A stretch of 64,000 bases of DNA from a virus: IMG/VR virus record IMGVR_UViG_3300034111_000335, positions 1 through 64,000 of that record. The stretch is one strand, 5' to 3'. Below the pieces are notes generated by a model. It ran no database searches. It saw only the letters and a list, made by a program, of their open reading frames with translations, and was not told where the DNA came from. A program made the position numbers and the translations under genes. Shown in pieces: positions 12,596 through 22,109 of this stretch (its first letter is position 1; each line of letters starts with the position of its first letter).

Positions 12596-13204
12596 ATGAA
12601 TTACAAAGTTTCCCAACTACAACCACTAACAGGTCCTGAAATTGCAGGAGAAGATCTTCTGTTGTTAATTGACGTCAATCCCACTACAGGAAACGTAAGA
12701 TCTCGTAAAGTTAGAGTAGAAGACTTAGTAGACTTTCGTTTACTTAACTCTGGTTTAAGTAATTTTGTTCTATTATCAGGGTCTTATGCCAATCCTTCCT
12801 TTATTACTTCGTTAGACTGGAACAAAATCATCAATACTCCAGACACTTTAGCTGAATACGGCATTACAGACGCCTATACCAAGACACAAGTGGACAATTT
12901 ATTGGACACTGTAGAAGGAAATCAGATTGCTTCTATGTCTATTACAGGAGCAGAGACCAAAAGTTTAAACTTACACCAAGTAGATGGAGGCGTAGTAAGC
13001 GTTTCTTACGTAGATACTTACACTCACACTCAAAGTTCTCCTATTAGTACCTGGACTATCACTCATAACATGAACAAATACCCAAGTGTTACAATTGTAG
13101 ATTCAGCAGGAACTACCGTAGATGGCTCTGTAGATTACATTAGTTTAAATGCAGTAACTATTAATTTCTGTGGAGCGTTCAGTGGTAAAGCTTACTTTAA
13201 CTAA
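12596..13204 (+). CDS. Tail-fibre/adaptor-type protein
   Basis: 202 residues. Residues about 10-45 (LTGPEIAGEDLLLLIDVNP, then SRKVRVEDLVDF) form the connector-like opening seen in several phage fibre proteins; ITDAYTKTQVDNLL is a short coiled motif. The C-terminal 50 residues (WTITHNMNKYPSVTIVDSAG, then VTINFCGAFSGKAYFN) match the small beta-domain that ends many phage fibres. Virion protein, probably a short fibre or the attachment point for the longer ones downstream. Confidence 0.75.
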   Translation: MNYKVSQLQPLTGPEIAGEDLLLLIDVNPTTGNVRSRKVRVEDLVDFRLLNSGLSNFVLLSGSYANPSFITSLDWNKIINTPDTLAEYGITDAYTKTQVDNLLDTVEGNQIASMSITGAETKSLNLHQVDGGVVSVSYVDTYTHTQSSPISTWTITHNMNKYPSVTIVDSAGTTVDGSVDYISLNAVTINFCGAFSGKAYFN

Positions 13205-13233
13205 AACAAAACAAAAAATAAAAATATAAAATC

Positions 13234-14667
13234 ATGTCAAAAAAATTCTTATCTGGCATAGACCTCAATAAATGCGAACTGCAGAATGCGGTCATCCAGA
13301 ACTTAGGTACAGCACCAGGAACTCCTGCCGCAGGTCAAGTCTACTTCAACTCCTCTACTGGAGACAAGTCAATCTACTTCTATGATGGTACTGCCTGGGT
13401 AGACGTAGGAGGTGATTTAAGGTCAATTGTAGCTGGTAACGCTATATCTGTTAGCGGAACCAGAGATATTACCGTAAACGTTCTGTATGACGATGCTTCT
13501 ATTGGTTTAAATGTATCTAACCAACTTTACATTAAGGCAGGCGGTGTTACTAACGCAATGTTGGTTAACTCCTCTCTTTCTGTAGTTGCTGGAGCAGGTC
13601 TTACTGATGGAGGTTCTGTTGCTCTTGGAGCTTCTGTAACTCTTAACATTGGAGCAGGTACAGGTATTACTGTAAACGCCAATGACGTAGCTCTTGACAC
13701 CACTTCTACTCGTAACACTGATCACTCTGCAGTTATCTTGACAGCAGGTGCAGGTTTAACTGGCGGAGGAGATATTACAGCTTCTCGTACATTTACAGTA
13801 GGTGCAGGAACTGGTATCACAGTTAACGCTGATGATATTGCTATCACAGGTGCTGGATCATTGACTACCAACTACTTAACTAAGTGGAACGGTACAGGAT
13901 TCTCTAACTCAACTATTACAGATGACGGAACTACCGTAACTATTGGTGGTAACTTAACTGTAAACGGTAGCATTACTTACGTTAACTCTAACACAGTTGA
14001 AATCGGTGATAACATTCTTCTTCTTAACAGAGATGAAGTTAGTGCTCCTTCTCAGAACGCAGGTATTGAAGTAGAAAGAGGAACAAGTACTAACGTTTCT
14101 TTCATCTGGAATGAGACTAGTGACTACTGGTCTACTGTAACTGAGCCTTTACACGTAGGTTCTATTGCTGACGCTGGTGCTGCTTACACAGGAAACAAAT
14201 ACTTGGTAAGTGACTCAGGTGTAATCAAGTACTTAACTTCTGCTGATTTAGCAGGTGACGTTATTACAGGAATCACAATCAGTGGATCTAACGGTGTTGC
14301 AGTTGCTGGTTCAGGAACAACTTCTATCACTGTAAGTGGTGTAAACGCTACTACAAGTGCTGCAGGTGTTGTAGAATTGGCTACTAGTGCTGAAGTAAAT
14401 GCTTTAAGTAGCTCTACAGTAGCAGTAACTCCTTCTGGATTAGCTGCTTTGCGTTATGCTGTAACAGGTCCAGCAGCTCCAGCAACTAGTATGATAGTAA
14501 CTCACGCTTTAGCTTCTAACGATATCATAGTTCAAGTTTATGAACTAGCTACTGGTGAGAACGTAGAGTGTGATGTAGTACGTACAACCAACAACGTAGT
14601 TACTTTAGGATTCTGTTCTCCTGTTGCTACAAATGCTCTTAGAGTATTGGTGATTAAAATTGCTTAA
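13234..14667 (+). CDS. Tail-fibre protein with AGAGLTGGGDI-type repeats
   Basis: 477 residues. Residues about 20-60 hold a QNLGTAPGTPAAGQVYFNSS / FYDGTAWVDVG module common in fibre proteins. The middle contains two copies of an AGAGLTxGGxxx...VGAGTGITVNAxD repeat (near 118-155 and 170-210), typical of trimeric beta-structured fibres. The C-terminal 65 residues (MIVTHALASNDIIVQVYELA) form a small beta-domain related to the end of the previous gene. Very regular codons suggest high expression. Followed by a strong terminator. Confidence 0.82.
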   Translation: MSKKFLSGIDLNKCELQNAVIQNLGTAPGTPAAGQVYFNSSTGDKSIYFYDGTAWVDVGGDLRSIVAGNAISVSGTRDITVNVLYDDASIGLNVSNQLYIKAGGVTNAMLVNSSLSVVAGAGLTDGGSVALGASVTLNIGAGTGITVNANDVALDTTSTRNTDHSAVILTAGAGLTGGGDITASRTFTVGAGTGITVNADDIAITGAGSLTTNYLTKWNGTGFSNSTITDDGTTVTIGGNLTVNGSITYVNSNTVEIGDNILLLNRDEVSAPSQNAGIEVERGTSTNVSFIWNETSDYWSTVTEPLHVGSIADAGAAYTGNKYLVSDSGVIKYLTSADLAGDVITGITISGSNGVAVAGSGTTSITVSGVNATTSAAGVVELATSAEVNALSSSTVAVTPSGLAALRYAVTGPAAPATSMIVTHALASNDIIVQVYELATGENVECDVVRTTNNVVTLGFCSPVATNALRVLVIKIA

Positions 14668-14689
14668 TTTAATTAATACCTTATCTTTG
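14660..14689 (+). promoter_or_regulatory. Promoter overlapping the end of the 477-residue fibre gene
   Basis: TTG at 14660 and TATCTTTG at 14682-14689, 22 nt apart. The -7 box runs directly into the terminator stem, so transcripts would begin inside the hairpin of the upstream unit. Confidence 0.65.
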
Positions 14690-14717
14690 CTAGGGGCCTA
14701 AAAACCCCTAGCTTTTT
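14689..14717 (+). terminator. Intrinsic terminator after the 477-residue fibre gene
   Basis: GCTAGGGG/CCCCTAGC (8 bp, 8-nt loop) followed by TTTTT. Confidence 0.9.
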
Positions 14718-14727
14718 ATACAAAAAC

Positions 14728-17700
14728 ATGAAGTATCTAAGCATACAAACCTTTCAGTGTGGAATATCCGTATCAGGAGCAGCAACCTTTACAGGGGGTG
14801 CTACAATAAACGTACTAGCTCTTAACGGAGCTACAACTTCTTCAGAGGCTAGTTTATTCTTAGGTGCTCATGGTGCTAATGAGGGAGGTCAATTAGTATT
14901 ACAGAAAGGAACAGGTCAAACTTATGCAGCTCACCTAGATAACTATAACGATCAGTTCCGAATTCTTTATGGAACTAATACAGGTTCTACAGGTATAGCA
15001 TTAGCTGTAAGTCTTTCTAATCGTCAGTTAATTCTTCCTGCTTATACTAGTTCAAGTTCTTTTAGCGGAACTGCTGCTGGATATTTGGCTTTTGATTCTT
15101 CAGGTAATATTATTACAACTGCTGTTCCTACTTCAGGAGTAAGTTCTATTATAGCAGGAACAGGCGTAACAGTAAGCTCAGGTACAGGAAACGTAACAGT
15201 TTCTATTGGACAATCAGTAGCTACTTCTGCAACACCTTCTTTTGATCAGATTTTCCTTACTAATAACGGAAACGGAACAAATGTTAAGATAGGTGATGAT
15301 GCTTGGATAGGTGATGTAAATGCTGCCAACACTCTTAGGATAATGGGTCAGCAAAATAATGCTGATGGTTATATTGTTTTTGGTAATAGCGACTTTACAG
15401 CATTAGGAAGAAGCGGAACAGGTAACTTAACTTACGGTGGAAGCACTGTATGGACAGCTGCTACCCTTACCAATCTTAACCAATTAACTAACGGCCCAGG
15501 TTATATAACTTCCGCAGCACTTGCAGGCTATGTTCCTACATCTCGTACGTTAACTATTAACGGTACAAGTTATGATTTAAGTGCAGATAGAACTTGGACA
15601 ATTAACACTGTTGCTTATACTTCTAGATTACAACACCAAGTTAAAGCTGGTGTAGCAATTAATAAGGGTCAAGCAGTTTATGTAACAAGTGCAGATGGAA
15701 CCAATATGATTGTTGGTCTGGCTTCAAACGCTTCTGAAGCCACATCTTCTAAGACTATGGGTCTTTTGGATGCCACAGTCTCTACAAATGGTTTTGCCAA
15801 TGTAGTTACAGAAGGTCTTTTAGCAGGATTAGATACCTCAGCCGCAGGTACAGAGGGTGATCCTGTATGGTTGGGTACCGGGGGTAATTTGATTTATGGT
15901 TTAACCAATAAACCTTACGCTCCTGCCCACTTAGTTTTTATAGGTATCGTAACCCGTAAGAACGCTAATAATGGAGAAATCTTTGTAAAGGTTCAGAATG
16001 GTTTTGAACTTAATGAGATTCATGACGTAGATTTAAAAACAACTGCCCCTATAAACGGGCATTTACTAGGTTATAATGGAACCCTTTGGGTAAATAAAAC
16101 AATTGCAGGTTGGCTAGGATACACTCCTGCTAACGCAAGCGGTACTACTAACTATCTTTCTAAGTTTACAGGATCTACTACTTTAGGTAACTCTCAGATC
16201 TTTGATAATGGAACTAATGTGGCAATTGGCACGTCATCGCCATTTGTAAAACTTGATGTTAGAGGAGAAGCCATTCTTCTTTATAGGGCTGCAACAAATG
16301 CTTATGCTATATATTCAGCTGCAAATAATTCGTATTCTTGGCAGTTTGGTGTGAACAATGGATCTGACTATGTTATTTGGGGTGGAGGATTTACAGGGCT
16401 AGGTACAGAAAGATTCCGAATAGCATCTACTGGAGAAGCTACATTCTCAAGTAGTGTAACGGCAGGGGGAGCAATTTCTACGTCAGGTACAGGGTTAAAT
16501 GCAAGCGTTAGAATAAACAACACAACTGCAAGTACTGGAGTTGATTGGCATTTATATTCCCTTAACAATGGAAACTTTGGATTATATAATAATACAGGTG
16601 GTGCTTATGCTTTTCAGGTAACTTCTGCAGGTAACGTAGGTATCGGTACAACTAGTCCTGTATCTTCGCTTAGTGTAGTTGGTAAAACAAATTTGGGAGG
16701 GCAAGCGTCAGGATTTTATGTTACTCCTTCTACACTTCACATTGCCAGTTCAACTGTTTCTCAGATATCTTTTGAAGATTATATAGTTACAGCAGCTATA
16801 GCTTTGGCTAATAATACATTTGCATTTGGTCATCAAAACGCATCTCCATCGTACGAATTTAAGCATAGTAATACATACAATGGAAACTACGCAACTACAG
16901 GTACTACTTTTGCAAGATTTAACCCAACGACAAGTTATATAAGTTCGGGCAATATTGGTATAGGTACTACAAGTCCAACAGGCAAGCTAGATATTGTACC
17001 AAGTGCTCAGAATGCTATTAACATTTCTCGTGCAGGAGGCTATGCTTCTTTTTATAGTAGTAATGATTTAGTTTTTGAAACAGATAGTGTCTTCTACTTT
17101 GGTGTATATACTCCAAGATTATTTTCTGTAAACGGTAGTTTTTATACTACAGTAGCAGGTAGTGTTGGAATAGGAACTTCTAGTCCTTCCCAGAAGTTAC
17201 ATGTAGTAGGTGCTTCTATACTTGCTAATAACTCTTCTATAAACCCAGACACTTATGTAAATACAGTTATTGCTGGTGCTATAGGAACTGTTGGCGGATG
17301 GGGATTAAGTTCAGCAATTGGAGGAAATGCAGGTACTGGACATAGTTGGGCTATTGGAACTAATGGTGATAATCTATATATGGGTTATTCCAATGGTAGT
17401 TCTAGTAACTCAATGTTGACATTTTTGCAAGTAGATGATAGTACTCGTAATGTATTTTTAGTACCGCAATCAGGAAACGTTGGAATAGGTAATGCTTCTC
17501 CTAGTTATAAATTAGATGTAAGTGGTGCATTAAGAGCAACTGGAACAGTATACAGTGACAATGGATCTTTAGCTGGTGCATTAAATCTTGGTCAGGTAGT
17601 TAGTATTGGTTCTTCTTTTGGTAGTTACGCAAATCTTATATTCACCATGCACAATGGTGGAGGATTTAGTGACATAATGAAGTTGCAGGGTAATGGAAAT

Positions 17701-18642
17701 GTAGGTATAGGTACTAATAGCCCATCAGGTAGAGTACATATTAAATCCTCAGGATTAAATACATACCCGCTCCTTATTCAAAGAGCTGCGAATACAAATA
17801 ATATCTTCTATGTTGTTGAAACATCGGGAGGAGATGGACAGGTCGTTATTGAAAACAGCGGAGGAGGAGCAGCAGTGCAGCTACATTCTAATGGAACAAG
17901 TTATTTTAATGGAGGTAACGTTGGTATTGGTACTACTACCCCTTCTACTTTACTAGATGTAAGCGGAGTTATCACAGCTACAGGCGGTAACAGTACCAAC
18001 TGGAATACTGCGTATGGCTGGGGTAATCATAGTTCAGCAGGTTATGTTCCTCAAGCAAGAACTCTTACTATTAATGGAACTAGCTATGACCTAAGCGCAA
18101 ATAGAAGCTGGACAATATCAGCAGCAACTCCAGGAGGATCTGATACACAATTCCAATACAATAGTTCTGGATCTTTAGCAGGAGCCTCTGCTTTGACTTA
18201 TAACTCTACTACTAACAGAGTAGGTATTAATCAAGCTTCTCCAGGATATGACTTAGATGTAAACGGACAAGTAAGAGTACAAGATAAACTTAGAGTAGGA
18301 ACTGGTAACGGAGTAGTACACATGTCTTCTACGGCTACTATTAATCCTAGTGCTACTACTGTTGTATGGGCTCAAACCGTAAGCGTAGGTATGTGTGCCT
18401 TTATTGAGTACTACATTTTAAACAACAATTCACTTACAGACCAAAGAGCTGGTACAATCATGGTTACCTGGAATCAATCAGGAACGCCTACAATCACTCA
18501 CACAGAAACAACTACCCCTGATATAGGGTCAACTACCACTGTGAACTTTACAAGCTCTCTAGTGGGCTCAGATGCAAGAATTAACGCAGTAAACTCAAGT
18601 GCCAATCCTTACACGATGGTAATGAGTTATAAATATTTCTAA
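14728..18642 (+). CDS. Large tail-fibre protein with GNVGIGTxSP repeats
   Basis: 1,304 residues. Eight copies or variants of the (G)NVGIGTxSPxxxLxV unit are spread along the protein, for example SAGNVGIGTTSPVSSLSVVG and SGNVGIGNASPSYKLDVSG; this unit is usual in S74-type phage fibres and host-surface proteins. A TRTLTINGTSYDLSADRTW module occurs twice (about 270-290 and 1115-1135). There is no S74 chaperone; instead it ends in a beta-domain (VVWAQTVSVGMCAFIEYYIL to MVMSYKYF) that may bind the receptor. Trimeric, on the tail. Confidence 0.85.
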   Translation: MKYLSIQTFQCGISVSGAATFTGGATINVLALNGATTSSEASLFLGAHGANEGGQLVLQKGTGQTYAAHLDNYNDQFRILYGTNTGSTGIALAVSLSNRQLILPAYTSSSSFSGTAAGYLAFDSSGNIITTAVPTSGVSSIIAGTGVTVSSGTGNVTVSIGQSVATSATPSFDQIFLTNNGNGTNVKIGDDAWIGDVNAANTLRIMGQQNNADGYIVFGNSDFTALGRSGTGNLTYGGSTVWTAATLTNLNQLTNGPGYITSAALAGYVPTSRTLTINGTSYDLSADRTWTINTVAYTSRLQHQVKAGVAINKGQAVYVTSADGTNMIVGLASNASEATSSKTMGLLDATVSTNGFANVVTEGLLAGLDTSAAGTEGDPVWLGTGGNLIYGLTNKPYAPAHLVFIGIVTRKNANNGEIFVKVQNGFELNEIHDVDLKTTAPINGHLLGYNGTLWVNKTIAGWLGYTPANASGTTNYLSKFTGSTTLGNSQIFDNGTNVAIGTSSPFVKLDVRGEAILLYRAATNAYAIYSAANNSYSWQFGVNNGSDYVIWGGGFTGLGTERFRIASTGEATFSSSVTAGGAISTSGTGLNASVRINNTTASTGVDWHLYSLNNGNFGLYNNTGGAYAFQVTSAGNVGIGTTSPVSSLSVVGKTNLGGQASGFYVTPSTLHIASSTVSQISFEDYIVTAAIALANNTFAFGHQNASPSYEFKHSNTYNGNYATTGTTFARFNPTTSYISSGNIGIGTTSPTGKLDIVPSAQNAINISRAGGYASFYSSNDLVFETDSVFYFGVYTPRLFSVNGSFYTTVAGSVGIGTSSPSQKLHVVGASILANNSSINPDTYVNTVIAGAIGTVGGWGLSSAIGGNAGTGHSWAIGTNGDNLYMGYSNGSSSNSMLTFLQVDDSTRNVFLVPQSGNVGIGNASPSYKLDVSGALRATGTVYSDNGSLAGALNLGQVVSIGSSFGSYANLIFTMHNGGGFSDIMKLQGNGNVGIGTNSPSGRVHIKSSGLNTYPLLIQRAANTNNIFYVVETSGGDGQVVIENSGGGAAVQLHSNGTSYFNGGNVGIGTTTPSTLLDVSGVITATGGNSTNWNTAYGWGNHSSAGYVPQARTLTINGTSYDLSANRSWTISAATPGGSDTQFQYNSSGSLAGASALTYNSTTNRVGINQASPGYDLDVNGQVRVQDKLRVGTGNGVVHMSSTATINPSATTVVWAQTVSVGMCAFIEYYILNNNSLTDQRAGTIMVTWNQSGTPTITHTETTTPDIGSTTTVNFTSSLVGSDARINAVNSSANPYTMVMSYKYF

Positions 18643-18685
18643 TATATAGATTATATACATTGTTGGATAGTGAAAACAATAAAAA

Positions 18686-21600
18686 ATGGCAAACGAATTT
18701 AAAGTCAAAAACGGTCTTATAGTAATAGGAGACCTAACCACATCAGGAACTATTACTATTAATGGTGCTCTTGCAGCTACACAATCTTGGGTTACATCTC
18801 AAGCTTATTTAACTTCTGCTAGTTTAAGCGGATATGCTACACAGTCTTATGTGACTAGTGCATTAGCTGCCTTAGTAGATGCAGCTCCTGCAGCATTAGA
18901 TACGCTTAATGAACTTGCAGCAGCACTTGGAGATGATGCTAACTTCTCTACTACTATCACAAATAGTATAGCAGCTAAACAAGCCCAACTTAATGGAACT
19001 GGTTTAGTAAGAATGTCAGGAACAAGTGTAAGTTATGATAATACTACTTACTTAATTTCTAATTTTGGAAATATAGAAGGGGAGCATGGTTATGGGTATC
19101 CTTCAAGTGACGGTTGGTATAAAATTGCAGAGATTGTTTTAACCTCATCATGCCAATCTTTTAATCTTTGGGGAGAATATAGAGACACGGGTTACTTTGA
19201 CAACTCTCATTATAGGATTCATATTACTGCAAGAGCAGAGTGTGACTTTCCAACTAACAATGAAAGTCATGCTATTAATGTAAACATGTACGGAAGTAGT
19301 ACTAATGAAACTTACTTTAATAATAATGTAAGAGTTGTTCTTACTTCATCTTCTTCTAATTATAGAAAATACGAATTACAATACTATAGAGCGACTTGGG
19401 ATACAGGTAGTTGGAACTTACAAACTTTAGGTTGGACTACATACACAACTTCTCAAACTGCAGGAACTCCTACAGGAACTCCTAGAGTCTATTATATCTC
19501 TAAGTTTGTTGCAGATAACATTTACGCAGCTAATAAAATCTCTATAGGAACAACTTATAGTGGATTTGCTGCAAACATTGCAGGAACTACTTATGTTATT
19601 GGAGCTTCAGTTTGGGTTAACGATGGCTACGGTATTTCAAATGCTAGTAGTGGGGGTACAGGATTTTTTCCTTACAGTGATGGAACTTTAGTTTTTAACT
19701 CAGTTAACTCTGAAAAAATGCGTGTTGCTTCTAGTGGCAATGTCGGAATTGGGACTAATAGTCCAGGATATAAACTTGAAGTAAATGGTGGAGCTACTGG
19801 TAATAACATTGCTAGATTTACAACAGGAGGAACAGGCGGAGGCACCAGAGGTCTTACTGTGTACTCTGACAATTCTCAAGTTAAACTGCAAGTCACTGAC
19901 AATGCCGGAAGTCAAGGAACTTGGGCATTCTTAAACTTAAATCCAGATGGAGGAAATGTAGGAGTAGGAACTACCTCTCCCGACAGTAGGTTTACTGTAA
20001 AAGGGGATAACGCACTAGTAGATGTTCAATCTACTGCTGACGGACAAACTATTGGATTTTTAGCTAGATACCTGAATAGTGCAACTTTGGGGGGAGCCTT
20101 TAGGTATACTACAGGAGATGCTCAATTATATATTGATAACTTTTTCCAAGGAAATAACGGAGTTTACAGTGATATAAACATAAGAAACTGTGATACTGGT
20201 GGAAATCTTATTAATCGCATAAAGATTAAAGGGTCTAGTGGTAATGTAGGAATTGGTACTTCTAGTCCTGGTAACATACTGACTGTAAACGGTGACACAA
20301 GACTTGTAACTGGAACTACTCAAGGTTTATTCGCCTACGATGCTCCCTCTGGTGGTGCTTTTATTTGGTCATTAACAAGATACACTGATACAAATGCAAA
20401 CGATCTAAACGTTAATACAAGAAGCGGGTTTGGAATACGTACAGGAGTAGAATCTTTAACTAATTCAGGTCACCAATTCTATGTAACTTCTGTAGGCAAT
20501 GTAGGTATAGGAACAACTGCTCCTACACATAGACTTACTGTAGCTGGAGGAAATGTTTTGATGTTTCCTTCGGATAATACAAGACAACTAAGTTTCTTTA
20601 ATGATTCTTACGGCATAACTGCTTCAAGCGGTCTTGAACTAATTACAGGAGATTATATAAGATTTAGACAAGGTAGTACAGAATTAGCAAGATTAACAAC
20701 AACAGGATTAGGTGTTGGAACTTCTACTCCTTCTGAAAAATTTCACGTTAGTGGTGCTGCTATATTTGATGGAGGATCAGGTAACTCTTCTACAGATGCT
20801 GTAGTTTACATAACTAAGTCAAATAATAATGACTGGGGATTATATGTAAATGCTTCTGGTCTTGACTATGGTATGTATACTAGGGTATCTCCTTCTGCAG
20901 GATATGCTATTGGTGTAAATAATGGAACTAATTGGACTACTAGAATTACTGGAGATGGTAGAATTTATTTAAATGAGAAAGATACAATAGCTTCTTATGA
21001 TACATGGCTTCGTTTAAATGAATCTGGACATTACGGATCTGGTGTATACACTCCAGGAGTAATGAGGGCTGATGGAGGATTTAACGTAAGTGGAAGTCAA
21101 GTATGGCACGCAGGTAATGATGGAAGTGGAAGTGGATTAGATGCTGATTTACTTGATGGACAAAATTCTACTGAGTTTCTACGCTTATTATCTGGAGGTG
21201 CTGAAGCAAGTTTGGATAGTTATACAGACAATGGATTTAGATCAGTAAGTTTTGCTGGGCACTCTCAACACTTGTTATCATGGAATGCTGGTGGTTCTAC
21301 AGGAACAGTCCAACAATTGTTTCATTATGGTACACCTAATAACGGATGGAGAATTAGAAATAAAACTGATAACACTTCTTGGAGTGATTGGGGATATGTT
21401 GTTATGGCTAGTTCTAATCAGGGACTTATCTCTGGAACTATTGCTACTCAGTCGTGGGTAGGGTCTCAGAGTTACGCTACTACATCTTATGTAACAACCC
21501 AAATTAATAACCTAATTAACGGAGCACCAGGTGTACTAGATACACTTGATGAATTAGCTGCTGCTTTAGGAGATGATGCAAACTTTGCAACTACAGTAAC

Positions 21601-22108
21601 TAATAGTATTGCAGGTAAGGTTTCTAAGACTGGTGATACTATGACTGGTGCTCTCACCATTCAGAATGGAGTATCTGCAACTTGGGATTATATGACCCTT
21701 GAGCATCCTGGTCCTCACGCTAGAATAAACTTAGGCAATGCTGAGAACGGATTTTTAATTGCTCACGAAGGAACAACTACTGCAACGTTTGCTACAAATG
21801 GTAACCTAACAATTACTGGAGCATTGATTGAAACTTCATCAATCAAAGTAAAAGAAAATGTAAAAACAAGTGAGGGAAATTTAGAAAAGGTAGTAAATTT
21901 GAGACCAGTCACTTACAATAAGATTGGGTCTCAGACTACAGAACTAGGTCTTATTGCAGAAGAAGTTGCTGAGGTGTACCCAGAATTTGTACAATATGAT
22001 GAGAATGGAGAACCTATAGGGGTTCACTACTCTCGCTTAACTGCTGCTCTTATAGGTGCAGTAAAAGAATTAAACGAACAATTACAAGAACTAAAGAGAA
22101 ATAAATAA
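18686..22108 (+). CDS. Tail-fibre protein with C-terminal S74 intramolecular chaperone
   Basis: 1,140 residues. N-terminal and later copies of an ALDTLNELAAALGDDANF module (about 70 and 960) flank the receptor-side region with at least five GNVGIGTxSP units. The last 100 residues are a Peptidase_S74 domain: TSSIKVKENVKTSEGNLEKV (Ser before the cut site, then Lys), LRPVTYNKIG, LGLIAEEVAEVYPEFVQYD and HYSRLTAALIGAVKELNEQL, which trimerises the fibre and cleaves itself off. Lies 2 nt from the next fibre gene. Confidence 0.9.
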   Translation: MANEFKVKNGLIVIGDLTTSGTITINGALAATQSWVTSQAYLTSASLSGYATQSYVTSALAALVDAAPAALDTLNELAAALGDDANFSTTITNSIAAKQAQLNGTGLVRMSGTSVSYDNTTYLISNFGNIEGEHGYGYPSSDGWYKIAEIVLTSSCQSFNLWGEYRDTGYFDNSHYRIHITARAECDFPTNNESHAINVNMYGSSTNETYFNNNVRVVLTSSSSNYRKYELQYYRATWDTGSWNLQTLGWTTYTTSQTAGTPTGTPRVYYISKFVADNIYAANKISIGTTYSGFAANIAGTTYVIGASVWVNDGYGISNASSGGTGFFPYSDGTLVFNSVNSEKMRVASSGNVGIGTNSPGYKLEVNGGATGNNIARFTTGGTGGGTRGLTVYSDNSQVKLQVTDNAGSQGTWAFLNLNPDGGNVGVGTTSPDSRFTVKGDNALVDVQSTADGQTIGFLARYLNSATLGGAFRYTTGDAQLYIDNFFQGNNGVYSDINIRNCDTGGNLINRIKIKGSSGNVGIGTSSPGNILTVNGDTRLVTGTTQGLFAYDAPSGGAFIWSLTRYTDTNANDLNVNTRSGFGIRTGVESLTNSGHQFYVTSVGNVGIGTTAPTHRLTVAGGNVLMFPSDNTRQLSFFNDSYGITASSGLELITGDYIRFRQGSTELARLTTTGLGVGTSTPSEKFHVSGAAIFDGGSGNSSTDAVVYITKSNNNDWGLYVNASGLDYGMYTRVSPSAGYAIGVNNGTNWTTRITGDGRIYLNEKDTIASYDTWLRLNESGHYGSGVYTPGVMRADGGFNVSGSQVWHAGNDGSGSGLDADLLDGQNSTEFLRLLSGGAEASLDSYTDNGFRSVSFAGHSQHLLSWNAGGSTGTVQQLFHYGTPNNGWRIRNKTDNTSWSDWGYVVMASSNQGLISGTIATQSWVGSQSYATTSYVTTQINNLINGAPGVLDTLDELAAALGDDANFATTVTNSIAGKVSKTGDTMTGALTIQNGVSATWDYMTLEHPGPHARINLGNAENGFLIAHEGTTTATFATNGNLTITGALIETSSIKVKENVKTSEGNLEKVVNLRPVTYNKIGSQTTELGLIAEEVAEVYPEFVQYDENGEPIGVHYSRLTAALIGAVKELNEQLQELKRNK

Positions 22109-22109
22109 G

